10,814 nucleotides of DNA, taken from the NCBI GenBank assembly GCA_005786775.1, contig SYDD01000268.1:1-10814 (forward strand), read 5' to 3'. The notes beneath the pieces are model-generated. The model was not told where the DNA came from, searched no databases, and saw nothing but the letters and a program-made list of their open reading frames with translations. The DNA is from Opitutaceae bacterium. GTDB lineage: Bacteria > Verrucomicrobiota > Verrucomicrobiia > Opitutales > Opitutaceae. The stretch's first letter is position 1; each line of letters starts with the position of its first letter. Positions 1 through 7,627 of this stretch are shown here, one piece after another. The translations under genes and the position numbers were made by a program.

Positions 1-1
1 C

Positions 2-37
2 GCGGGCTCCCTCGGCCGCGCCGACCGGGCGGAGTGA
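2..37 (+). CDS. Possible C-terminal end of an upstream gene (partial)
   Basis: Reading from base 2, eleven sense codons all end in G or C and run into TGA at 35-37, giving the tail AGSLGRADRAE. Neighbouring frames in this stretch show a less regular third position. The piece is too short to assign a family. If real, it ends 79 nt before the Tat-signal aminotransferase gene and could share its transcript. Confidence is low because eleven codons of GC-rich DNA can look coding by chance. Confidence 0.3.
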   Translation, partial: AGSLGRADRAE

Positions 38-116
38 GCGGGTGGCCGCGTCCGCCCAGCGGCGGATTGCCTCCGCGCCCCGCGGGGCCCAGCGTTCCGG
101 CGTCACCCCGCCCCCG

Positions 117-1469
117 ATGCCGACCCCGACCTCGCGCCGCCGTTTCCTCGCGTCTTCGACCTCCCTCGCCGCCGCCGCCCTTGCCGGTCCGGCGGTGGTC
201 TCCGCCGCCGACGCCCGGCGCCCCGCCCTGCTCGGGGGCACCCCGGTGCGTACCGGCGCTTGGCCTTTGTGGCCGGTTTGGGACCCGGCCTGGGAGGAGG
301 ACTTCCTGCGCGTGTGCCGCAGTGGCCGGTGGAATGCCGCCGGCGGCGGTCCCTTGGCCGACTTTGAGCGGCGCTGGGCGGAGCTCCTCGGCGCGCGCCG
401 CTGCCTCGCCACCTCCAGCGGCACCACCGCGCTCATCACGGCCCTCCACGTGCTCGGCATCGACGCGGGCGACGAGGTCATCGTTTCCCCCTACACCTTC
501 ATCGCGACCTACAACGCGATCCTCGCGCACAAGGCCCTGCCGGTCCTGGCCGACACCGACCCCGCGACGCTGAATGTGGATCCCGCCTCGATCGCCTCCC
601 GGATCACGGACCGGACCCGCGCGATCGTCCCGGTGCACATCTTCGGCCTGCCCTGCGACATGGACCCGATCAACGCGCTCGCCCGCGCCCGGGGCCTGCG
701 GGTGCTGGAGGACGCGTGCCAGGCGTGGCTGGCCGAGTACCGCGGCCGCAAGTGCGGGACCCTCGGCGACCTCGGCTGCTTCAGCTTCCAGCAGTCGAAG
801 CACATCCCCGCGGGCGAGGGCGGCGCGATCACCGGGATGGACGAGGACCTCGTCGACCGCTGCAACTCCTACCACAACTGCGGCCGGCCGGTGGGCCGTT
901 TCCAGGGTAGCGGCTTCTTCACCCGCGGGAGCAACTTCCGGCTCACCCAGTTCCAGGGCGTGCTGCTGCTCCGGCAGATGGAAAAGCTCGTCGCTGAGAC
1001 CGCGCGGCGGCGCGAGGCGGCGGATTACCTCAACGCCCGTCTCGGTGCGATTCCCGGGATCACGCCCGTGCGCGTGCCGGCGGAGAGCCGCGGCGTGTAC
1101 CACCTCTACCCGGTCCGCTACGATGCCCGCGCCTTCGCTGGCCTCACGCGGGACGCTTTCCTGCGGGCGCTGGGCGCGGAGGGAGTGCCGGGCAGCGCCG
1201 TGTACAAGGAGCAGTACTTCGATGGCCTCCTCGACGAGGCGATCGCCTCGCGGGGCTTCCAGCGCCTCTTCCCCGCGGAGCGGCTGAAGGCCTACCGCGA
1301 GAGTTTCCGGGAACTGCGCGGCAACCGGGAGACCTGCGCCACTGTGGTCGCGCTGCCGCAGACGGTACTCCTCGCCGGCCGCGCCGCGCTCGACCAGGTG
1401 GTCGAGGCGTTCGCGAAGCTGCAGGCGCAGGCCCCGGCGCTCGTCGCGGCGGCGCGCGCGAAGTCCTGA
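117..1469 (+). CDS. DegT/DnrJ/EryC1/StrS-family PLP aminotransferase with Tat signal
   Basis: A 450-residue protein from the fold-type I PLP family that usually transaminates keto-sugars. The ATG at 117 is preferred over a GTG at 42 because it puts a textbook Tat signal at the N-terminus: S6-R7-R8-R9-F10-L11, then an Ala/Leu-rich core (residues 12-27) and a possible cleavage near A30-A33. The family's usual opening motif, LLGGTPVR, follows at residues 38-45, so a complete enzyme seems to sit behind the signal. The cofactor-ring Asp is D199 (EDACQAW) and the Schiff-base Lys is K228 in FSFQQSKHIPAGEGG. Retaining that lysine argues for a working PLP enzyme. The substrate cannot be read from the sequence. 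Export is predicted to be folded and cofactor-loaded into the periplasm. A gap of 139 nt separates it from the next gene, so co-transcription is uncertain. No Shine-Dalgarno site is visible. Confidence 0.9.
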   Translation: MPTPTSRRRFLASSTSLAAAALAGPAVVSAADARRPALLGGTPVRTGAWPLWPVWDPAWEEDFLRVCRSGRWNAAGGGPLADFERRWAELLGARRCLATSSGTTALITALHVLGIDAGDEVIVSPYTFIATYNAILAHKALPVLADTDPATLNVDPASIASRITDRTRAIVPVHIFGLPCDMDPINALARARGLRVLEDACQAWLAEYRGRKCGTLGDLGCFSFQQSKHIPAGEGGAITGMDEDLVDRCNSYHNCGRPVGRFQGSGFFTRGSNFRLTQFQGVLLLRQMEKLVAETARRREAADYLNARLGAIPGITPVRVPAESRGVYHLYPVRYDARAFAGLTRDAFLRALGAEGVPGSAVYKEQYFDGLLDEAIASRGFQRLFPAERLKAYRESFRELRGNRETCATVVALPQTVLLAGRAALDQVVEAFAKLQAQAPALVAAARAKS

Positions 1470-1595
1470 GTCCCGCGCCGGCTCGCCGGGAGAACGCGCT
1501 TGCCTGGCGGCGCCGGGCGAAGGGACCCTCGGGGATGCGTGCCGCGCCACCTCCCTTTTCCCCGGATCTCCGCGGCCGTGGGGTCCCGCCCCGGC

Positions 1596-1600
1596 GGAGG
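1596..1600 (+). promoter_or_regulatory. Shine-Dalgarno site of the TSUP permease gene
   Basis: GGAGG, followed by A at 1601, lies 8 nt before the GTG at 1609. It selects 1609 over the GTG at 1615, which would leave a long spacer, and over any upstream in-frame extension. It is the only strong Shine-Dalgarno match before a start codon in this window. Confidence 0.7.
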
Positions 1601-1608
1601 ACGCGGCC

Positions 1609-2337
1609 GTGCCGGTGACGACGCTGCTCCTCTCGCTCGCGATCCTCACCGTCGCGGGGTTCACGCAGGGGCTCACCGGCTTCGGCTTCGGGCTGGTCTC
1701 GATGGCGCTGCTGCCGCTGCTGCTGCCGGTGAAGGAGGCCGCCGTGGTGGTCGCCGTGCTGAACCTCGCGACCTGCGTCTTCACGCTCTGGGCGGTGCGC
1801 CGCCACCTGTGCTGGCGCCGCGGCCGCAGCCTGATCATCGGCTCGGCCGCCGGCGTGCCTTTCGGGGTGTACCTGCTCGCGCACCTCGAGCCGGCCCCGT
1901 TGCTCCGCGCGATGGGGATCGTGCTGGTGGTGTTCGCCGCGGCCGAGCTGCTCTCCGCCCCCTCGGCACGGCCGAAGGTGCCCGGCTGGCTCGGTCTGCC
2001 GGCCGGTTTCCTCGGGGGCAGCATCGGCGGCGCCCTCAATATGGGCGGGCCCCCGGTGATCGCCTACGTCTACGCCCAGCCCTGGTCCAAGGAGGAGATC
2101 GTCGCCACGCTGCAGCTGGTCTTCGGCGTCAGTGCCCTGCTCCGGGTGGCCCTGATTGGCGCGGGCGGGCTCTACACCGCCTCGATGGGGCCGTTGCTCC
2201 TCCTCACGCTGGTGCCGATGGCGCTCGCGATCCTCCTCGGCACCCGCCTGCTGCTGCGCGTGCCGCTCATTCCGCTGCGCCGGGGAGTCGCCCTCTTTCT
2301 GCTCGTCCTCGGCCTGAAGCACTCCTTCTTCCCCTGA
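1609..2337 (+). CDS. TSUP (TauE/SafE) family membrane permease
   Basis: A 242-residue, very hydrophobic protein, within the usual 240-270 residues of the TSUP family. Members move sulfite, sulfoacetate, sulfolactate or other small organic anions across the inner membrane, often outward. The two family repeats are visible: a glycine-rich first helix GFTQGLTGFGFG (residues 17-28) and its counterpart GFLGGSIGGALNMGGPP starting at residue 133. Roughly eight membrane segments can be drawn. The start is GTG at 1609, supported by GGAGG 8 nt upstream. The stop lies 4 nt before the aldehyde dehydrogenase start, so the two are probably translated from one message and functionally linked. The transported anion is not identifiable from the sequence; export of the dehydrogenase product is a reasonable inference. 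Confidence 0.88.
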   Translation: MPVTTLLLSLAILTVAGFTQGLTGFGFGLVSMALLPLLLPVKEAAVVVAVLNLATCVFTLWAVRRHLCWRRGRSLIIGSAAGVPFGVYLLAHLEPAPLLRAMGIVLVVFAAAELLSAPSARPKVPGWLGLPAGFLGGSIGGALNMGGPPVIAYVYAQPWSKEEIVATLQLVFGVSALLRVALIGAGGLYTASMGPLLLLTLVPMALAILLGTRLLLRVPLIPLRRGVALFLLVLGLKHSFFP

Positions 2338-2341
2338 TCCC

Positions 2342-3775
2342 GTGACCCCGCACCCGCTTTACCTCAAGGGCCGCTTCGTCGTCGCGGAAAGTTCCGTCCC
2401 GGTGCGCGACCCGGCCGACGGGACCGTATTCGCCCGGATGTCCGCCGCGGGGGCGCCGGAGACCGCGGCGGCGCTGGCGGACGCGGAGGCGGCGTTCGCG
2501 GGCTGGCGCCGAGTGCCGGCGCGGGCGCGCGGGGATCTGCTCCTCGCGATGGCGGCGGAGGTGGCTCGCCGGGCGGAGGAGATCGCGCATGGGATCACGC
2601 GCGAGAATGGAAAGCCGCTCGCCGAGGCCCGGGCCGAGGTCGCGCTCGGGATTGATCACCTACGTTGGTTCGCGGAGGAGGCCCGGCGCGGCTACGGCCG
2701 AGTGCTACCGTCGCAGGAGGTGGACCGCCGGCAACTAGTCTTGCGCGTGCCGATCGGCGTGGTGGGCGCGATCAGCCCGTGGAATTTTCCCTTCCACCTC
2801 GCGGCGCGCAAGGTCGCGCCCGCCCTGGCCGCCGGCTGCCCCGTCGTGCTCAAGCCCGCCAGCGCGACCCCGCTCTCGGCCGTGCGCTTGGCCGAGTGCG
2901 CCCATGCCGCCGGGGTGCCGCCTGGCGTGTTTCAGGTCGTGGCCGGACCCGCGGAAGCCATCGCCGGCGAATTCCTCGCGAACCCGAACTGCCGCAAGGT
3001 CACATTCACCGGCTCGACCGAGGTTGGTCGCCGGCTGGTCGCCGGGGCGGCGGTCGGGCTCAAGCCCCTCGCACTCGAGCTCGGCGGGCATTCGCCGCTG
3101 TTGGTCTTCGCCGACGCCGACCTCGCGACCGCCGTCGCGGGCACGCTCACAGCCAAGTTCCGCAACGGCGGCCAGTCCTGCATCGCGGCCAACCGGATCT
3201 ACGTCCAGCGCCCCCTCTGGGACCGCTTCCTCGCCGAGTTCACGGCCGCCGTCCGCGCGCTGCGGGTCGGGCCCGGTCTCGACCCGGCGACCGCAGTCGG
3301 CCCCCTCATTAACCCCGCGGCCGCGGAACTGGCGGCGGCCCACGTCGCTGATGCCCGCGCCCGCGGGGCGGTCCTGCACTGCGGCGGCGAACGGCTGCCG
3401 GGAGGTGGGGGCTCGTACTTCGCCCCCACGGTGCTCACCGGGGTGCCGCCGGACGCGCTCGGGATGCGCGAGGAGACCTTCGGGCCGGTCGCGTACCTTA
3501 ACCCGTTCGACACCGAGGAGGAGGCCGTCGCCGCCGCCAACGCCACGCCCTACGGGCTCGCCGCCTACGCCTTCACCCGCGACCTCGGCCGCGCGCTGCG
3601 GCTGGGCGAGGCCCTCGAGGCCGGGATGCTCGCGGTCAACCACGGCCTCCCGACCGCGAGCAATGCGCCTTTTGGCGGGGTGAAGCAGAGCGGGTGGGGG
3701 AGGGAGCTGGGCAGCGAGGGGCTCGATGCGTTCCTCGAGCCGCGTCACGTGTCGCTGGGGTTCGACGCCGGTTAG
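2342..3775 (+). CDS. NAD(P)-dependent aldehyde dehydrogenase, succinate-semialdehyde dehydrogenase (GabD)-like
   Basis: A 477-residue, full-length ALDH-superfamily enzyme that oxidises an aldehyde to its acid in the cytoplasm. Catalytic residues are in place: N148 in WNFPFH, general base E246 in LELGGHSP and nucleophile C280 in RNGGQSC, with the usual 34-residue gap from Glu to Cys. The nucleotide-binding segment FTGSTEVG is also present. Residues that grip the substrate carboxylate in human SSADH (R213, R334, S498) appear to match R156, R274 and S450 here, which favours a semialdehyde-acid or similarly charged substrate. The second cysteine of the SSADH redox switch, two residues after the nucleophile, is replaced by alanine (CIA). 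The start is GTG, 4 nt after the permease stop, with no Shine-Dalgarno site, so it is likely translationally coupled. Alternatives are sulfolactaldehyde or another short acid-aldehyde dehydrogenase. The class is secure; the substrate is not. Confidence 0.93.
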   Translation: MTPHPLYLKGRFVVAESSVPVRDPADGTVFARMSAAGAPETAAALADAEAAFAGWRRVPARARGDLLLAMAAEVARRAEEIAHGITRENGKPLAEARAEVALGIDHLRWFAEEARRGYGRVLPSQEVDRRQLVLRVPIGVVGAISPWNFPFHLAARKVAPALAAGCPVVLKPASATPLSAVRLAECAHAAGVPPGVFQVVAGPAEAIAGEFLANPNCRKVTFTGSTEVGRRLVAGAAVGLKPLALELGGHSPLLVFADADLATAVAGTLTAKFRNGGQSCIAANRIYVQRPLWDRFLAEFTAAVRALRVGPGLDPATAVGPLINPAAAELAAAHVADARARGAVLHCGGERLPGGGGSYFAPTVLTGVPPDALGMREETFGPVAYLNPFDTEEEAVAAANATPYGLAAYAFTRDLGRALRLGEALEAGMLAVNHGLPTASNAPFGGVKQSGWGRELGSEGLDAFLEPRHVSLGFDAG

Positions 3776-3818
3776 CATTGAACGGCCGCGGCCGCCTCGC
3801 GCAGGCTGCGGCACCCCG

Positions 3819-5120
3819 ATGAGCACCCCGCCCCAGAATCCGTCCGCCCCTTGGTGGAGCGGCGTTACCCGCTACCAATGGCTGGTCCTCGCGATCGCCT
3901 CGGCGGGCTGGGTATTCGACACCTTTGAGGGGCAGATCTTTAACCTCACGCGGCGCCAGATGCTCGAGGACATCCTGGGCGCGGGTGCCACGCCGGCGGC
4001 GATTAGCCAGTGGGGGGACATCTTCCTCGGCATCTTTTTGGCTGGGGGCACGCTCGGTGGCATCCTCTTCGGCTGGCTCGGCGACGTCTGGGGCCGGCGA
4101 CCCGCAATGATCGTGACGATCTTGATGTACTCGATTTTTAGCGGGCTGACGTACTTCGCCACGGAGCTTTGGCAGGTGGGGGTGCTGCGGTTCTTGGTTG
4201 CGATGGGCGTGGGCGGCGAATGGGCGGTGGCTGCCGCGCTGGTGGCCGAGGTGTTCCCCGCGCGGGCTCGGGCGCACGCGGGCGGGATTTTTCACTCGAC
4301 GAGTGTGCTCGGGACCTGGCTCGCCGCCCTCGCCGGCCTCGCCGTCGGTGCGGAGTGGCGCTGGGCCTACGTGCTCGGGGTGTTGCCGGCGCTGTTGGTG
4401 CTCTGGGTGCGCGCCGCCGTGCACGAGCCAGAGTCGTGGCGGCAGGCGCGCGCGGCAGCGGCTACGGGCGCCGGGCGCGCCTTGGGCAGCTTCCGCGACC
4501 TCCTGCTCAACCCGCGTTGGGCCGGCCGGGCATTCCTCGGCATGCTCCTCGCGGCGGTTGGACTAGGAACGTTCTGGGGGGTCGCCGTCGCGGGCCAGGA
4601 CCTCGCGCGCGAGATGCTGCTGCGCGAGGGCGCGGCGCCCGCGGTCGCGGCGGAGAAGGCCAAGTTCGCCTACGGCATCCTCCAGACTGCCGGGGCCGGA
4701 CTGGGGATGCTCAGCTTTGGGCCGCTGTGCCTGCGGCTGGGCCGGCGGCGCGCGTTCATCCTTTTCCACCTCGCTGCCTTCCTGCTCGTGCCGGTCGTCT
4801 GTTTCCTGCCCCGCGATTACCCCACGCTGCTCGTCCTGCTCCCGCTGATGGGGTTCTTCGTGGTCGGCATCCACGCGGGGTATGCGGTCTACTTCCCGGA
4901 ACTCTTCCCGCATCACCTCCGCTCCTCCGGCACGGGCTTTTGCTTTAATGCCGGCCGCATTCTCGCCGCCGGGGTGCTGCTCTTCTCGGGCTGGCTGAAA
5001 TCACTGCCCGGCATGGACCTGCGCCTGGCCGTTTCGCTGCTCGCGACCCTGTTCCTCGCGGGGATCGTCGTGGTTTGGTTCCTCCCCGAAACGCGCGGGC
5101 AACCGCTTCCGGAGGCCTGA
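3819..5120 (+). CDS. Major facilitator superfamily transporter
   Basis: A 433-residue, 12-span-type MFS permease. After a short cytoplasmic N-terminus, the first helix carries the acidic motif FDTFEG (33-38). The classic loop 2-3 signature follows as GWLGDVWGRRP beginning at residue 85, with D89 and R93. A further conserved stretch, EVFPARARAHAGGIF, corresponds to the helix 4-5 loop of the sugar- and organic-acid-porter branches. The ATG at 3819 is preferred over an upstream in-frame start at 3726, which lies inside the dehydrogenase gene and would add a hydrophilic, non-conserved leader. The start is 43 nt after the dehydrogenase stop on the same strand, so it probably belongs to the same operon and may import the precursor that the dehydrogenase handles. 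The substrate is unknown; aromatic or organic acids and sugars are all possible. Confidence 0.9.
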   Translation: MSTPPQNPSAPWWSGVTRYQWLVLAIASAGWVFDTFEGQIFNLTRRQMLEDILGAGATPAAISQWGDIFLGIFLAGGTLGGILFGWLGDVWGRRPAMIVTILMYSIFSGLTYFATELWQVGVLRFLVAMGVGGEWAVAAALVAEVFPARARAHAGGIFHSTSVLGTWLAALAGLAVGAEWRWAYVLGVLPALLVLWVRAAVHEPESWRQARAAAATGAGRALGSFRDLLLNPRWAGRAFLGMLLAAVGLGTFWGVAVAGQDLAREMLLREGAAPAVAAEKAKFAYGILQTAGAGLGMLSFGPLCLRLGRRRAFILFHLAAFLLVPVVCFLPRDYPTLLVLLPLMGFFVVGIHAGYAVYFPELFPHHLRSSGTGFCFNAGRILAAGVLLFSGWLKSLPGMDLRLAVSLLATLFLAGIVVVWFLPETRGQPLPEA

Positions 5121-5139
5121 GTCCGCCGCCGGGATCGGC

Positions 5140-5421
5140 TCAGCCCTGCACTTCTTCGCCGAAGCGCGGATCGACCTGCAGGCTGCGACGGCCGGAGAAG
5201 TGGAGGTCTGCCGTGAACAGCCCCGCGGGACGCTCGGGTAGCGGCGGCGGCTTGGGCAACGCCCGGCATCGCACCACGCCCACCATTGGCGCGCGCGATC
5301 CCTCGGTCACCGCCGGCCCCAGGGTGCGGGCGCGCGCCCCTGCCCGGGCCAGACCACCGATCAGGACCAGGACACCTACGCTCAGTAGCGCCAAGGCGAG
5401 GAGTAGGAGGGTGGGGAGCAT
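5140..5421 (-). CDS. Small single-span membrane protein of unknown function
   Basis: Not recognised. The 93-residue reading begins with a hydrophobic segment (MLPTLLLLALALLSVGVLVLI, about residues 1-21), has a basic Arg-rich stretch (about 25-32), a proline-rich middle (PKPPPLPERP) and a soluble tail ending ADLHFSGRRSLQVDPRFGEEVQG. It looks like an anchored cytoplasmic domain by the positive-inside rule. Most codons end in G or C and no other frame looks as protein-like, so it is probably a real gene. Codon quality stays good upstream of the ATG through a Trp-rich stretch (WNYPEQWRGFTDDAWDILW), so translation may begin earlier, for example at TTG 5535, which would overlap the uppP start on the other strand. 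It converges on the MFS gene with a gap of only 19 nt and is divergent from uppP. Confidence 0.6.
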   Translation of the reverse strand: MLPTLLLLALALLSVGVLVLIGGLARAGARARTLGPAVTEGSRAPMVGVVRCRALPKPPPLPERPAGLFTADLHFSGRRSLQVDPRFGEEVQG

Positions 5422-5528
5422 AATGCCGGCCGGGGCGGGGAGAGGGTGCCAGAGGATGTCCCACGCGTCATCGGTAAATCCACGCCACTGCTCGGGGTAG
5501 TTCCACGTACCTGCCTGCGCGGTTTCCC

Positions 5529-6620
5529 GTGGCAAAATCCTTTGCCCCCCGGCCGTTTCCTGCACTCTCCTTGAGCGTGCGCCTCCTGCACCTCCTGCTT
5601 CTGCTGCTGGGTGTGCTCGCGGCGCCGGCCCGAGGCGCTTCCTCTCCGCCGGTCGAGACCCTTGCGCCCGCGTCCTCGGTCCTCGGGCCAAGCGGATTTT
5701 CGCTCCCATCCAGCGCCTCTGCTTACGGGCTGCGCACCCGCGATGCGATTATCTTGGGGGTGATCGAGGGCGTCACGGAGTACCTGCCCGTCTCCTCTAC
5801 TGGCCACCTGATCATCGCCTCGCGCATCCTGCGCCTCGACTCCCAGCAGCCGGTCCTCAACGCCCTCGGCGAGCCCGTCTGGCACGTGCCCCCCGAACGG
5901 GGCCGCCCGGGTGAGCTGCTCACGCAAAAGCTGGCGACGGATACCTACATCGTGATCATCCAGGTCGGTGCGCTGCTCGCGGTGGCCCTCCTCTACTGGC
6001 GCCAACTCTGGTCGATGGCCCTCGGCGCCTGCGGCCGTAACCCAGCCGGGCTCCGCCTCCTCATCTGCGTCGGGATCGCCTTCGTGCCCTCCGCCGGCCT
6101 CGGCTACCTGTTCCACGACTGGATCGACGAGCACCTCTACTCGATCGATACGGTCATCGTGATGCTGGTTCTCGGGGCGCTGCTGATATTCTACGCCGAA
6201 TATTGGTACGGCCGCCAATTACTCACCGGTACGCGCGTCGAGCGGGAGGAGCTCAATGTGGCTGGGGCAATGTGGGTCGGCCTGCTCCAATGCGCCGCCC
6301 TCCTCCCGGGCACCAGTCGGCCGATGATGACCATCGTCGCCGGCTACTTTGCGGGCCTCGATCCACGCCGGGCCACGGAGTTTAGCTTCATCCTCGGTTT
6401 CGTTACGCTCTCCGCCGCCTCCCTCTACAAGTCGCTTAAGGGCGGCGCCGCCATGATCGATCTCTTCGGCTGGTCGGACGTGCTGGTCGGGGCCGCTGTG
6501 GCCGCGGTGACCGCCGCCGCCTGCCTGCGGCTGCTGGTGATCTGCTTGATGCGCTACGGGCTCGCGCCCTTCGCCTGGTACCGCCTTGCCCTCGCCGCGG
6601 CCCTCTGGTCGCTGACTTGA
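5529..6620 (+). CDS. uppP: Undecaprenyl-diphosphate phosphatase (UppP/BacA family), extended
   Basis: This integral membrane enzyme dephosphorylates undecaprenyl diphosphate to recycle the lipid carrier for peptidoglycan and other envelope polymers. Family signatures are clear: EGVTEYLPVSSTGH with E80, E84, S90 and H93, and PGTSRPMMT at 260-268 with R264. At 363 residues it is roughly 90 longer than the E. coli enzyme. Part of the excess is an N-terminal extension of about 68 residues containing a signal-peptide-like core (LLHLLLLLLGVLAAPARGA) and a low-complexity Ser/Pro stretch. Another part is an insertion of about 25-30 residues (around 106-138) in the loop after the first signature. The usual Ser after the motif arginine is Pro (SRP). 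GTG 5529 is used here; TTG 5571 or GTG 5577 would shorten the leader but keep the hydrophobic core. No Shine-Dalgarno site decides between them. Confidence 0.92.
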   Translation: MAKSFAPRPFPALSLSVRLLHLLLLLLGVLAAPARGASSPPVETLAPASSVLGPSGFSLPSSASAYGLRTRDAIILGVIEGVTEYLPVSSTGHLIIASRILRLDSQQPVLNALGEPVWHVPPERGRPGELLTQKLATDTYIVIIQVGALLAVALLYWRQLWSMALGACGRNPAGLRLLICVGIAFVPSAGLGYLFHDWIDEHLYSIDTVIVMLVLGALLIFYAEYWYGRQLLTGTRVEREELNVAGAMWVGLLQCAALLPGTSRPMMTIVAGYFAGLDPRRATEFSFILGFVTLSAASLYKSLKGGAAMIDLFGWSDVLVGAAVAAVTAAACLRLLVICLMRYGLAPFAWYRLALAAALWSLT

Positions 6621-6652
6621 GGCGGCGCGGCGGCCAGATCCGCTCCCACTGG

Positions 6653-7585
6653 TCAGTTGTTCTCGGTTAACCCCTCGCGGTGGCCGAGGTTTTTCACCGG
6701 GGCGAAGATCGCCTGCACCTCGCGCAGCAGCGCGGCGTCGATCGGTTGCGCCAGCCAATCCGCCCAACGGCGGATGTTGGCCGGGTTCGCGCTTCCCGCC
6801 ACGGTGGTGGCGATGCCCGGCTGCGCGCAGGCGAACTGCAGCGCTAGCTGGGCCAAGTCGACCCCGCGGGCCGCGCACGCCGCGGCCGCCCGCCGCGCGG
6901 CCGCCTTCACCGTCTCCGGCTCCTTCAGCCAGGCCGGCAGCGGCGCGTTGGTCAGCAGGCGGGCGGAAAACGGCCCCGCGTTCATCGCCCCAATACCCCG
7001 CGCCTCAAGATACGGCACGACTTCCTCGAGGAACCGCGTGTTCTGCAAGGTGCACTGGTTGTAACTCAGGACGCAGTCCACGTCCGTCTGGTCGAGGATC
7101 GCCCGGAAGATTTTCATGGGGTAGCCGCTGAACCCGATCCAACGCACCTTGCCGGCGTCCCGCGCCCGGCGCAGCGCCGGCAGGGTCTCCTCGACGATCT
7201 GCCGCAGCGGCACAAATTCGATGTCGTGGCACAGCACGATGTCTAGGTGGTCGGTGCCCAGCCGGTGCAGGCTCACGTCGATGCTCTCCTCCACCCGCCG
7301 CGCCGAGAAGTCGAAGTGCGCCAAGTCGTAGCGACCGAGCTTGGTGCACAGCAGGTAGGAGTCGCGCGGCACGCCCTGGAGCGCGATCCCGAGCAGGACC
7401 TCGCTCATGCCCCGACCGTAGAACGGCGAGGTATCGATCAGGTTCAGCCCGCAATCAAGGGCCGTGCGCACGCTGGCGAGCGCTTCGTCAAGGGTGACCT
7501 TGCGGAACTCAGCCCCGAGGGAGGAGGCGCCGAAGCTAAGAACGGGAAGGCGGAGGCCGGTGCGGCCGAGGACGCGAGTCTGCAT
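6653..7585 (-). CDS. Aldo/keto reductase, L-galactose dehydrogenase-like
   Basis: A 310-residue NAD(P)-dependent TIM-barrel oxidoreductase, standard length for the family. The catalytic tetrad can be read as D51, Y56 (DTSPFYG), K82 (CTKLGRY) and H120 (CHDIEF). The segments FDFSARRVEESIDVSLHRL, CHDIEF, IVEETLPAL and the tail AIFAPVKNL closely resemble, from memory, plant L-galactose 1-dehydrogenase. This points to oxidation of an aldose such as L-galactose, L-fucose or D-arabinose to its lactone. The start at 7585 places MQTRVLGRTGLRLP, the usual N-terminal strand, first; the reading frame extends upstream to 7891, but that extension is basic, low-quality sequence covering the riboswitch. It converges on uppP with 32 nt between stops and is divergent from the receptor gene. 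The exact sugar is uncertain; the family is secure. Confidence 0.92.
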   Translation of the reverse strand: MQTRVLGRTGLRLPVLSFGASSLGAEFRKVTLDEALASVRTALDCGLNLIDTSPFYGRGMSEVLLGIALQGVPRDSYLLCTKLGRYDLAHFDFSARRVEESIDVSLHRLGTDHLDIVLCHDIEFVPLRQIVEETLPALRRARDAGKVRWIGFSGYPMKIFRAILDQTDVDCVLSYNQCTLQNTRFLEEVVPYLEARGIGAMNAGPFSARLLTNAPLPAWLKEPETVKAAARRAAAACAARGVDLAQLALQFACAQPGIATTVAGSANPANIRRWADWLAQPIDAALLREVQAIFAPVKNLGHREGLTENN

Positions 7586-7627
7586 GGGCAGAAGGACGCT
7601 GGGGCATTCCCGGCCGCAGGGGAAGCC

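Noticed and set aside
1144..2322. Long minus-strand open frame of 392 codons
   Set aside because: Its product is dominated by Arg, Glu, Gln, Gly and His with no domain, and it lies antisense to the aminotransferase end and the TSUP permease. It is a typical high-GC shadow frame.
2735..3826. Minus-strand open frame of 363 codons opposite the aldehyde dehydrogenase
   Set aside because: Low-complexity Arg/Gly/Glu-rich translation antisense to a gene with complete catalytic motifs.
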